64,000 nt of DNA from assembly GCA_000320545.1 (NCBI GenBank), contig ADNK01001509.1:62001-126000 (forward strand), in the 5' to 3' direction. This DNA comes from Bigelowiella natans CCMP2755 (taxonomy: Eukaryota > Cercozoa > Chlorarachniophyceae). The translations under genes and the position numbers were made by a program. Below the pieces are notes generated by a model that was not told where the DNA came from, did not search any database, and saw only the letters and a program-made list of their open reading frames with translations. Below are positions 48,535 to 64,000 of the stretch, piece by piece (within the stretch, counting starts at the first letter, position 1; each line of letters opens with the position of its first letter).

Positions 48535-49461
48535 TTAGAGTTGACGTTGACGATCACGTTCGTTTAGCACTTGGGCGAAAATTTGTGCGAGCCTTGAGGC
48601 TTGGTCAGGGGATGAGTCGGCGAGCTCGTTGACTAACCTTTGAGCGTCAAGAGCTTCTTCCTCAGCAATGTCTGTATTCTCCTCTCCATCCCTCTTATTA
48701 TGATGGAACATGTCGGACAGTATCTGAGAGGGGAAATGCACAATCCTCTTTTAAATATAATGTAAGAAACCGCTCATAACAATATACACCTATGAACCCC
48801 AGTGGGTGGAAGATGAAGAATCTACAACTTATATTGAGGCCAGAGCATTACCTTCTGTGCTTGCTCATCGTTTTCCTCCGTGGCTGCCATCTGAAGATTG
48901 AACCAAACAGATGATCGGCAATTTTAAAGGAGGCTTCAAAGTTGACAAATGCATCCTGGGAACATTGTACTGAAAACACGGCTACTGCCAAAGACCATGG
49001 CATTTTCAAGGAGCTTTCATGGAATTCATCATTCTATCCCACCTGGACGAAAGCTCTTTGCATGTCTCGATACAACCCACCCTTCTTATACACAGCCATG
49101 CTGAGGCTAATGTCCACGCCTAAGAAAGGAACAGCACAATCAGATGACAACTACACGGAAAACTACTTTGGTTAGCGGGGGGAAGTAGCAGACGTAATTT
49201 GACGAGATTACGGGATAGATTGTAGATTCACAAATGCTCTAAATCAATTTGTCATAATAAATACTTCTGAGATAGTCGCCCAAAGCTTTGCTCGGTGTGA
49301 GGAAGAAGGATAAGGATGAAGCCGAGTCCTCTCCCACGACCTGTCGTACCCGCTCCAAACCCTTCACCCCACCCCCTTCGAGCATCAACTTCGTCCATAT
49401 TAAGCTTTCTGCAGCGTTCATGACAGAGGGTGGCAGCTTCATCATCGTCTAACGAAAGCAT
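48535..49461 (-). CDS. Small acidic spliced protein or 3' exons of a larger gene
   Basis: Exons 49461-49350, 49119-49043, 48890-48852 and 48723-48535, in phase, give 138 aa from the ATG at 49461. The chain has an acidic start (LSLDDDEAATLCHERC), a GVDISLSMAVYKKGG segment, and two helical, Glu/Gln-rich ends (AATEENDEQAQKI; LVNELADSSPDQASRLAQIF). No family is recognised. The upstream exons listed at 49669-51974 may belong to the same gene, because the region before 49461 is not clearly a promoter. Confidence 0.5.
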
Positions 49462-49668
49462 ACCATCAAGGAAAAGTCAATCGCACGTGCATATTCACGT
49501 GGTATGCAAAGAAAAGAGAATGCACAGAAAACAGGTTCTCGACGATTTTGGCCCTCTTCATAATTCAATCGCGGCAGGAAACATCTTGAAGTATCAAAAT
49601 CTTCGCAACGATCGGTTGTGTGCTTGGGTACGTGTTGGCAGTGCTGCCACTCGAATGCAGCTTGGTCG

Positions 49669-50637
49669 CTATGTTGTTACCTTGGAGGGAGAAGAAGCAC
49701 TACTACTATCAGTGCTATGTGAGGCTTCTTCTATCATTGATGTTGCTCCTGTTTCTGATGCCTCATTCTCGCTATTAACCCGTTGGTATAATAGAGAAAA
49801 ATACTGTAGGACAGGGGATATCCGTTTACGTTGGTGCTGCTGCTGATGCTGATCTATATTAGAATCCTCCTCCTTCCTTTCTAGCGGCAGAGTTCCAATT
49901 AAAGAGATTGCCTTTTTTGTGGGGAGACCAAACATGTTAACGATCAATCTAGAAAGAAGACTTTAAGAGGAGGAGGAAAGGGGGAGAGGGGGGGGGGGGG
50001 GGGGTTGAGAACGAGAATGCAACTACTGCATGAATCGGGAAAACAGCCCATCAATAAGGTTCTTCCTGATGGATCATCCTAAACCCCATCCCCCCCAAGT
50101 ATTTACCTCTGCGGAACGAAGATAGTGATCGACGTGCTGTGATGATGCCAGCTCCAACGCCTCATCAATAAGCCTAGGAGTCTCTATCATTTCCTTTGTT
50201 GTTGTGGTAAATAATACATATTCTGTTAACGATAATCGTCATACTTCTACTTCCAAACACTCTCTTACATAAAATCTGCGAATCGTTTGTAGCTCTTCAT
50301 CCGAAACCATCTGTTTGTATGTAAATTAAAAAGCATCTACCAATGCATAGCCGGTGTTAATTATCTAAGCTTCTCTAGTATGTGCACACAAGAAACCTAT
50401 CAGTGGCTGCTTTGAATAGATTATTCCAATAACACGCTGATAGACTGACCTCGTTCTAACATTTCAAACGTTTCGAACGATGTGTTCTCACTACTATTAA
50501 AACGTACTCGCGAAAGGAGCTCTTGGGCTGATTTGTAGCTTTTACTGGCTTTCATTAGCCAACTAAAATCACACAGATGTACTTCCTTGTAATGACTTTG
50601 TGAGTATAAATAAGTATAGTATTTGAGTTCAGACATG

Positions 50638-50717
<80 letters not shown>

Positions 50718-51974
50718 CACTCATACATGTATCAATATGCACATATTGTTGATACATTTCATATAGTTTCTTTATTTAATTGTTGCGTCTCTAGGAAGAC
50801 ATCACAAGTATTGGATTTCTTGAGAAATCGTGTTATATCGTACCTAATCGCTCTATGTCGACTCCTTTCAGCGTTGCTGTATGGCAAACATTCAGAATCA
50901 TGAGAATTAGCTTGTACTTCAAAGTCTTACAATTTTGCAATGAAATTGTTATCAACCAAGGGACTTTCTACTCTAGTTATGTAATGTCTCTCGAAATACT
51001 CCTCCTCCTCCTCCTCCTCTTCCTACTACTACTACTACTACTACTACTACTGCTGCTGCTGCTACTGCTACTGCTACAACTAGTTGCTGCATTCAACCCG
51101 TAGCCCACTAGATGGAAATTTGCCATGAGAAAGATCGACTTCTGGTCGCCCTGCATTTTTGCAACAACAACCACAACAACAACACATACATGTTATCGCA
51201 AATAAATGTTGTACGAACTTAAGGGAGCAACACGAAGGAAAGTTTGTACATGTCAATCGAGTAGAAACAACGAAGAGGAAATTCAGGATTTGTGGTTTTT
51301 TTTTTTCACTCGAATCGACGCAAAGTGGCCGGTTGAGATCATCTAATATCATCAACCACAAACCACTTCCTCAAGAAGCAGAAATCAATGACTAAAAGTA
51401 ATCTCACACCAAGTCTGCCTTTTGAGCGTACTCGTCCGTCCACCGATACTCCATGGCACGAACCACCTATGGATCAGTAGATAGTAGTAGTAGTAGTAGT
51501 AGTAGTAGTAGCATACTCTGCCTTATCTCTGGGCATGAAGATTCATTCTATTCAAATAGTATCGTCCTATTCGACCACCAGCGTAGAAATATGGGTGATA
51601 GACCAGAATTCACCAGTTTTCCCTCCCCCTCTCTCTGTACATATTAGGTCTACCTCTGAGAGGCTATGCGAGATTATTTGTGTGTTTTTCTTCTTCTTCC
51701 TTCCTCGGCCCTTTGTGGCCACTATTTGGTCCAGCTCTCCATTTCTCACACCAGTGGATGTAAGGGACGACGACGACGATGATAATGCTGATGACGATGA
51801 CGATGTCGATTCCTTCTTTTCCCGGTTAGCTTTCTGGAGATAATCGTGAAATGGATTAGGTTGTCATCCCACCCTACGTGACTCTCGCTTGCACACGTAT
51901 GTTACCATAGATGCCCTACCTTTTTGGCTGCGGTCATTCGCTTTTTCCCAGAAGCTAGCCCTCGTCGAAATCTT
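49669..51974 (-). CDS. Unresolved minus-strand exons, faintly COG8-like
   Basis: Several coding-looking segments with splice sites but no complete model: about 51974-51923 (RRGLASGKKRMTAAKK), 51460-51404 (RAMEYRWTDEYAQKADL), 51340-51308, 51148-51107 (GDQKSIFLMANFHL), about 50570-50450 (SYKSAQELLSRVRF), 50310-50269 (SDEELQTIRRFY), 50198-50112 (EMIETPRLIDEALELASS) and 49948-49681 (LIVNMFGLPTKKAISLIGTL, then a Ser/Gln-rich part). The RLIDEALEL and LPTKKAISLIG blocks recall the Dor1/COG8 Golgi tether family, but this is weak. There may be two genes here. Confidence 0.3.
49988..50004. repeat. Poly-G run of about 17
   Basis: Uninterrupted G run on the plus strand; on the coding strand it is a poly-C pyrimidine tract before an acceptor. 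Confidence 0.85.
50640..50714. repeat. (CA)n followed by (TA)n microsatellite
   Basis: CA run 50641-50672 followed by TA run 50677-50714, in a minus-strand intron or spacer. Confidence 0.9.
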
Positions 51975-52757
51975 TAATAAGAAAGCGCTGTCAGAACAAG
52001 TCCGAAATCGAAGTATGAACGTGTTAAGAGAAAGGAGCAATGAATGACCCCCTGAGGGCTGCTCGTGACAACGACCTCCAGGCTATCTTCCTGGAATTTT
52101 AGGGAGCATACAGTAAAATGAGCTTACTCGAGTTTATTAAAAGTTATATCCATTAAATTTCAGAATGTGTAAGATGCTTCTGAAGATTCAGGGGAGGGCA
52201 CAAGGGCAACCGGCAGCAGCTCCCTAGGTACATGTTTATTTAAGACATATCTACAAACGTACGAAACAATGAAATAATGGGGGAAATGGAAATCCATTTC
52301 AAATCTATCCTACGACATACCGGAATGGTCTTGTCTATTATTCCCTACCAGAGAATCTCAAAACCAAAAATATTAGGATGTTTCTAGGGTATTTCCTTTG
52401 CGCTATTTTCCCGTTCGCGCAATAGTTCGCAATCGAAGTTTTCTTCCCTGAAAGTTCCAACGCGATCGATTTCCTGCGCAACTACCAGCACGCTATTGCC
52501 TTCTCGCGCAAACGGAGAATAAAAATCAAGCGGGAAACTTCCATCGGAAGATGCGGTTATTGTGATATTGTTGGCAAGACGATCGATCGACAACGAAGAA
52601 GACCGAGGAGCGAAAGCAGCACGTCCTGCCCACCGCCTCCCCCGCACTTTCCAAGTGAAGCTCACAGGTGTGTATGCATCCACGATCTGCTGTGTAGCGG
52701 CATGTGCAAAGCCTTGTTTTCCTGAGTCCCTCCTCTGATGTTCCTTAGGATATTACG
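51975..52757. promoter_or_regulatory. Head-to-head spacer before glutamyl-tRNA synthetase
   Basis: No gene is certain. A minus-strand 99-codon frame at 52384-52683 has balanced composition but no ATG near its start and no recognised product; it could be a 5' exon of the minus-strand gene. The promoter of the synthetase gene lies at the right end. Confidence 0.35.
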
Positions 52758-57893
<5,136 letters not shown>

Positions 57894-58388
57894 GGAGGAG
57901 GCGACCACGGCTAAGAATTCTACTGTTATTGTAGGGTGTATTGTAGTGGCAGAATATGCTGCCGCGCTCACTCGCATCATGAACGCGACTATATTAATAA
58001 ATCATGTTCGCAGGATGCATGAACTTTCATATAACAATTCATCGAAATTCATTAGTTAGGTCCTGACGATAAACACTGCTGCATGTTTAAATGTCATCAT
58101 TCACTTGTGGTGGTGGTGGTGAAAGGTCTCACGGTGCAATGATGAGGCGAATCCTCGGAGGCACATGCACTTGACTGAAGACTTCTGCTACGCAGCAGGC
58201 TATACATGACGCATTGACATGAGCAGTAGTGTCTTTGTAAGTGAGATATCATTTTATTAGACCTTACACCAATTGTTGCAATGCTAGAATGCGTGGCCGC
58301 ATCTAGGCTGTACTAGTGTAATGTGTCGTCTAGATCATGCATGCATCATGATCGATGTGATCGAAGAAGTATGCGAGGCCGCACACTG

Positions 58389-58431
<43 letters not shown>

Positions 58432-58748
58432 TTGTCATCCACATGTTTATATGGTCTGTAGCTATGGCATGTGCGCATGCTTGTATTTGACTACTCGTAC
58501 GGTGCATAGCTGCAAACTGGCTTGTGTGCAATGTGCGCAGCATGGGTCAGTTAGTGTCGTATAACTCCTTGCATGTGCGTTTCGATGGCACAACATGATG
58601 TTCGTACAATTCGCATAGCAATTGGATTATTTCACGCGCCTCATCTGTTGCCGCTTTTCTGGATAAAGTACAGCTGGTCTAGCTATTGTTTTGCTCGAAC
58701 AGCTGTTCATATTCATTTCCAGCTATGTAATGATACATCGACAAATCT
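57894..58748. other. Tail-to-tail spacer, palindrome-rich, with (CA)n
   Basis: No gene. About 58140-58640 is rich in GCATGC, ATGCAT and CTAG words; a CA run lies at about 58390-58428. Confidence 0.6.
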
Positions 58749-61700
58749 CTAGTCACACTTTAACTCCAATTTTCCAAGAATGTCCCGAATCTGATTCTGC
58801 ATTGTAATCGAAAAGAGGAGTCAAGACATTGGAGGTCAGTTACTGATAAACTATAGGTGCCAGGCATGGTGGTTGTCGAGTCTTTACAAAGCATCAGTCA
58901 GAAGGTATAAGACCAATCGGATCCGCGTCGTGACATCGTGTACGAGAATCCTCCGACATACATTATCAAGCCCCTTTTAAAACAACAATCACTAACTTTC
59001 ATCTGGGCCGATAGTAGTACACCCTACGAGCAAGTAACCTTACTATCAGCCTCAGCATCAGTCTCTGGAAATCTTATCTCTACTTTAGTCGCACTGTACA
59101 CTTCCTTCATATTTCCGCCTGAAGAGTAATGCTTACATGTAAGGCGAAAGGTAATGCAGTGAGGTTAGACAGCATCCTTTCAAGCGCCAGTAGCTTTTTC
59201 TCGAAGCTACATCTGGAAGTAGTTTTGAAAGAAAAATTCGGTTGAGTTATTTCCGCTGAAGAACCTTGGAACGGCAGGAAACCGTGTAGAAGGACGAAAA
59301 TGCAGACTCCGAAGCTCCACACATCCTGGTCATTATGCGTGATAAATAAAGACTAGATCATCTCTTCCTCCGCACTGGGAACAAACATGAAAGCCCAAAT
59401 TGTGCATCGATACGCTTATAGACAAAATTTCTTCGACAAAATATCTACCGTCATCGCCAGATCATCTCCAGTGCCTGAGAAAAGCGCCTCATTCCGAAGC
59501 AACTCTAGGTGTTGTTGTTGAGGCATAGAGTATAAGCATTATGATAAGCTATTCGAAGCCTTCTTTGATTGATTTGGGTGAAAATTGCGGTATTCTGTTT
59601 GATTCATGTGACATGAATCATCAGCGTTTTTCTGCCGCAACATACCTCTTGAGACATATGATTCGTTTTTATGGCATCACCAACAGCTGATAACAACTCA
59701 AGCTGTACGTCAAATATAGGAGATATTATTACCGGGAGCCATAAACGGAAAAGTCCCTGCAATGACTTCTGAGCTTAACTTCTGTTGATGATATGGCACA
59801 ATGCAATAGTGTTATGCGTAGATTCGATCATGCATAGCAGGATGATCCAAACAGCTGCACACACAAACACACACACACACACACACACGCATGTGATATT
59901 TTGTCGCTCTCAAAAATGATAATGCAGGGATGGATGTAATTGGGATAGGTCCGACCTCTTCGGGGGTAGCGAAGAGAGCAGAACCGAAATCACTGAGTTT
60001 CACGATTCCATTTTTGTCGAGAAGAATGTTCTCCGGTTTCAGATCGCAATGAACCACGTCGTGCTTGTGCAAGTGCTCGAGCGCTATGTTAGCGGGATTT
60101 TTGTGGTGAAAAAGATATTTTCTTGGAGAAAGGGAAGTGCAGCGGTTGGGCGCCGAGCAGCACAAAAGATCAAACACACAAAGTGCGCGAAAAGAAACTT
60201 AGCTGATGAACGTACGGAAAGGATATCATCATATATATCATACATATATGAACTCAGTTGTATGGGTGTCTATTGTACCTTCGAGGATCCCTAAAATGGC
60301 CGCCTTGGCTTGTTGGTGCGAAACAAGGCGATAGCGTCCATCTGATCCCATTGATGAAATGCTGCCTCCAGGTGCAAGCTCGGTCAAAATCATACTAATA
60401 TTAAGAGGGGGGTGGGAAGGGGGGGGGGGGATAAGGCGCTAAATATTCAGAACTAATCGTTTTTCTAGTTTACTTTTCGCACACGAATAATGTCTTCCGA
60501 ACAGCGAATAATTATGATCATAGTAGTCTTTTTGGGTAGAAAATCGTGATTTCGATAAAGAGGACATTTAAACCATTAACTATTGGGGAATGATTGTAAT
60601 GTCACACGTACAAGTGACTGGGCGTCTCGAGTTGAAAGCCGGCCATTCCGAGCACGTGACTATGCTGGCAAACCCTTTGATGAATTCTGTGGAATAATCG
60701 AATGAAATGCTCTTCAATCCGAAGTGCTTCAATTCGTTTATCTTATTTTTGAGTCGTAGAAGTCACCCACCTTGCCTCCTCCAGTGCCAAATCTAGCTGT
60801 GTTTGGAAACAACCTAATCGAGTCATCGTTACTGTCTACACTTTGCTGGCAGCGGTACTACGTGGAATCTTGAAATTCAAATTTGAATAATATTGAAAAT
60901 CCCCTTCTCATTGATATATATGCTTTACGATATTCGCCTCAAGAATTCCAAATGTACAAAGATTGATTAGGGCAACCTTTCCGCATTAACTGCCGCTTGA
61001 AGCACAGCGCCTTATCGAATACCTTAAGCATGACAGGCAACTCACACTTTTGTCATCATCACACGCTGTCAGATAATAAGAAGAATGAACTGACAGACAG
61101 CTCTAATCTAGCCACCCGGACTTGACCTTCGCTGCAAATTTTCCCTCCTTCGGTGCTCCCCACAGGCATCGAATCTTTGTTAATGTGGACATTGTTTGAG
61201 GCAAGGCAGCTTGATATTTTCCAGATTAAATAGGAAGTGTTCCATGGATCAGCGTGTTTCAACTTGTTATGCATCATACTTGCGAGAGTTTGCCGGTCCC
61301 TCCTATCCTCTCCCCCACATGTAGACACGTGGGGGGGGGCCACCCGTTCGGCCGCAAGGCTGATTATTTCGAAACATTGGTATGATGCTTGACTCACTTT
61401 AGCTATAGTGTAAATCTGTGAGCAGTTATTCATAGGATATAGGAAAGACACCTTTGAAGCGATCCGAAGTTGCTACGACGTGAAGACGTGAACCGCCGCT
61501 TAAACGATATTTAGCATCCTCGCTGCTGGCATCAGATGAAGACTTCTCGATGACAGCTGCTAGAATGCGCAAGCAAGCCCCGGATTTCACATCGCCCTGT
61601 ACTGTTCCAAGCTGCCTTTCGTTGTTGACGAGAATGTAGCTTGGACTAAAGAAACAAAATAACTCAGTCGGGGGGAGGGCGACAAACGAGCAGTAAGATG

Positions 61701-61763
61701 GGCCAACAACAACCTTGCAACAGCATCGTCTAAGGAGCGGCATGATGTGCAAATGGACCCCAT
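58749..61763 (-). CDS. Protein kinase with possible N-myristoylation site, 355 aa
   Basis: Thirteen in-phase exons: 61763-61714, 61645-61452, 60831-60771, 60686-60612, 60394-60279, 60083-59956, 59781-59733, 59686-59646, 59502-59449, 59325-59137, 59064-59039, 58950-58914, 58796-58749. The N-terminus [10 protein letters not shown] fits myristoylation at Gly2 and palmitoylation at Cys5/Cys8, so the kinase is probably membrane-tethered. Kinase features: helix C region with [16 protein letters not shown], hinge [10 protein letters not shown], catalytic loop HCDLKPEN (His177, Asp179), SDFGSA (Asp197), [27 protein letters not shown] and TTRIRLNQI. HRD is HCD. The Glu of APE is missing: APA is followed by ~35 extra residues before DVWS. 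The glycine loop is not clear. Family not assigned (CAMK-like by overall pattern). Confidence 0.82.
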
Positions 61764-62170
61764 TATTCTCTAGCTTACATCCATCGGTATGAATAAACGA
61801 AGGCTGGCAAGAGGAGATGGTGACATTGATACATTTTCCCTAAATCGCCCCCCCCCCGCTCCCCTTCGGAACAAAGACACAAAGTCCTCTGCGACAACAA
61901 GTTTTTCTATATAAAGATGAAAACGCCATGGTTTTCCACAACTGAGCCTATTCAAAAAGCACATTATCCTCGGAGATAACGGTACTCTCGCATTTGGTAT
62001 GAATATGTGACCTGCGACAGGATCATCATGCTCGAAATCGGGGTTTTTTTGGGTCTAATTGTGAAGAGGGTGCAGGGCAAATTCTGAAATGCTTGTCTTA
62101 AAAACATCATCATTTCATTTGTGATCATCATCGGTCAACCAGATTCCAACACGCACGCTTTCAACGAGCC
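61764..62170. promoter_or_regulatory. Bidirectional promoter region, kinase / LysM gene
   Basis: About 400 bases between two divergent start codons. It contains a C run near 61847-61858. No core motif assigned. Confidence 0.4.
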
Positions 62171-62919
62171 ATGATGAACGAAGTCTCCTCATTTGATGAG
62201 GATCTTGCCCTTTATCTTGGTAACCTCAAAACTGACCTCCAGAATCTTGAAGATCTGCTCAGAGAGAAACAAGTTCAGGATTTGGTGAAGCAATTAGAAC
62301 GTGAGCGGGGTGCTCATAAAAATACGAAAGACGAGCTCTCTCAGCTTCAGATGAGGCACCAAAGTCTCCTGAAAGATCATCAAGTTTTAGAAGATGCAAA
62401 GAAAGATCTTGAGAGGGAATTGAAGCGTTTGAAGGGCAAGAGAAAGACGTCAATCAATACTTCTGTATGTGCGTATATTTTAATTGTCCGTCATGTTTCT
62501 TCGTGTGCCACGAACATGCAAAATTAGCTACCATTTAAGACCTCTGATTAATATCATTAATATACAGGAAGCAAAATCAACCAAACGTAGGAAGAAGGGA
62601 AAGAATCCACCAGCCGCCAAAGAGAAATATAATCCACCAGTCGAAGAGACTTTTGCGTTCAGGGAAGATGAGCAAAAGGGTGACCAATATTACGAGACCG
62701 AGAAAGACAACGAGGTGAAGAACACAATATTGTCGTTTACTACCCATTTAAGCCATTAACAGCATTGAAATCCGTGCTATGTGATCTCATTATGTCATGG
62801 TGCATTCTATTTAGACTTTGAAGTCCATTGCAAAAAAACTGGGACTAAATGCGGAGGAATTGTTTGAGCTAAACAAGGAAAAGTACAAGGTGGTCACACA
62901 CGTAGACAGACAGACAGAC

Positions 62920-62969
<50 letters not shown>

Positions 62970-63464
62970 TATGTGTGTGTGTAAAGAGAAAGGATGTTGA
63001 AAGGGGAAGCTTCATATAAGTATATGCATCGAGATGTTGGATGTGTCATCGGCGCATATTTCCAAACGAATGTTACAAAGCTTTATTCAAGAATCAGAAT
63101 ATGAAGTATTCGTATCAGTAATTGAGAAGCCTCAGATAGTGTTTATACTTTCAGGGACTAAAGTTAAATGCAAAATTGCAAAAAAAAACTACGATAATTA
63201 CAAGGTGAAATTTTTGGATTAGAGTGAAGCAGACTTTGTTGTGCTGGGAAAAAAAAATAATACAATTCGCTACAAATCATGCTTGCCCAAGCATACAATC
63301 AGTTGAAACAGCTAAATATTTCAAACAATAGGTTACTACAGTTAAGACTTGTGGATGGTACTGCGGCTTGGTGGAACGTCTATTCAGGAGTCGCATACAA
63401 ACATGACGATGAGCTCCAGTATCCGTTACCGCCACTTAAGGAATATCTTCGATTCATGCAGTAG
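62171..63464 (+). CDS. Coiled-coil protein with LysM domain, 232 aa
   Basis: Five in-phase exons: 62171-62464, 62568-62714, 62815-62889, 63155-63204, 63332-63464. Residues ~15-95 form a long coiled coil (LVKQLERERGAHKNTKDEL and following heptads). A basic KSTKRRKKGKNPP stretch precedes the LysM domain at ~148-190 (TLKSIAKKLGLNAEELFELN, completed by GLKLNAKLQKKTTI after a splice). The last part (~190-232) has GTAAWWNVYSGVAYKHD. LysM usually binds chitin or peptidoglycan-type glycans; there is no signal peptide, so this is an intracellular LysM as in some eukaryotic scaffold proteins. Function unknown. Confidence 0.72.
62922..62964. repeat. (TA)n microsatellite in intron 3 of the LysM gene
   Basis: A GACA run followed by a TA run, 32 bases after the donor at 62890. 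Confidence 0.9.
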
Positions 63465-64000
63465 TTAAAAGGGCACAACGTATTTGTATTCAGAATATCA
63501 ATTGATCGTGATTCCAAACCTGAGGAAGCTATGACTGTACGATGTTGATTTTTTGCTACTTATAGTAAGTACGGCACGGGAGGAATAAGTGAGCAGCCAG
63601 TTCAGCTATTCATATAAGATGTATAGGTGTAGGACACATGTGGCCTTTATGTAAACATTTTTTTTCTATAATTTAAGCTTTGGTCGGCCAATAAAATAAA
63701 TATACAACGCTCACCCATTTTGCATGTGTCCTGTTTACGTTGCGTTTACAATGTATCTTGTCCTGCACAGGACACATATGATGCAGAACATGACCTATAA
63801 TATCATTTGCAGGAGGTGCCGTACGTATGATTTAGACATAATACACACCTAGACATGCATGTATTCTATACATATAGCAACCCGCCGCCAGCATCATCAT
63901 GCTCATGCTATGCTGCTATGTGTAAGAGCAATGATGCTTCATGACTAAGTGGGCTGCCTACTACTCAGCGCTGTAGCCACAGGCATGTCGCAATATCGCA
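63465..64000. other. 3' flank and palindrome-rich tract at the window edge
   Basis: AATAAA-type signals (CAATAAAATAAATA) lie at about 63690-63704, about 230 bases past the LysM stop. From about 63720 to the end the DNA holds GCATGT, CATGC and ACATGC words and no gene. Confidence 0.55.

Noticed and set aside
49430-49846. Plus-strand 138-codon frame
   Set aside because: It has fair composition but starts at a weak position, has no family, and lies opposite minus-strand exons with splice sites. It remains possible at low odds.
61059-61451. Minus-strand 130-codon frame within the second kinase gene
   Set aside because: Exon 2 joins in phase directly to the exon at 60831, giving sensible kinase sequence; this frame has no in-phase splice connection and is treated as intron.

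Overview
The window reads as nuclear DNA of a unicellular or simple eukaryotic alga with a secondary (complex) plastid, most likely an ochrophyte-type stramenopile. Reasons: almost every gene is split by GT-AG introns, often 45-100 nt with a CTAAT/CTAAC-like branch site; two products begin with a signal peptide followed by a transit-peptide-like region, the layout used for complex plastids; and one of these carries a light-harvesting (LHC) domain. A haptophyte, chlorarachniophyte or other secondary alga is not excluded. No bacterial operon, virus, transposase, rRNA or CRISPR array was seen. tRNA genes were not searched exhaustively.

Layout (exon models were built by hand by requiring splice sites and reading phase to agree): 2165-2452 (+) and 2719-3037 (-) two small spliced genes; 4554-7325 (-) a plastid-targeted protein fusing a three-repeat N-terminal region, two RRM domains and an LHC domain; 8513-14845 (+) an 11-exon plastid-targeted helical-repeat (HPR/OPR-like) protein; 15893-17045 (+) a signal-anchored protein; 17698-18134 (-) a small protein; 18199-20079 (-) an unidentified 556-aa protein; 20585-21920 (+) a SMI1/KNR4 (SUKH) protein with a C-terminal DNA-polymerase-beta-type HhH domain; 22933-24242 (-) a divergent protein kinase; 26351-30069 (+) a many-exon protein with Tudor-like segments; 31122-31806 (-) a DUF202/YidH-like membrane protein; 33092-40432 (+) a 20-exon P4-ATPase (flippase); 42272-45990 (-) a 17-exon 2-oxoglutarate/Fe(II) dioxygenase; 46573-47568 (+) PP2A catalytic subunit; 48535-51974 (-) incompletely resolved exons; 52758-57893 (+) cytosolic glutamyl-tRNA synthetase; 58749-61763 (-) a possibly myristoylated kinase; 62171-63464 (+) a coiled-coil LysM protein.

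Two genome-scale patterns stand out. Gene orientation nearly alternates, so short head-to-head gaps alternate with longer tail-to-tail gaps. The tail-to-tail or downstream gaps are filled with gene-free DNA enriched in short palindromes (GCATGC, TGCATG, CTAG, GCTAGC); the head-to-head gaps are not. Simple-sequence repeats are dense but lie mostly inside introns or encode homopolymer runs in exons. The genes are mostly housekeeping (translation, lipid transport, signalling, organelle RNA biology) and do not form one pathway; the two plastid-targeted RNA-biology genes (RRM-LHC fusion and helical-repeat protein) sit head to head and could share control.
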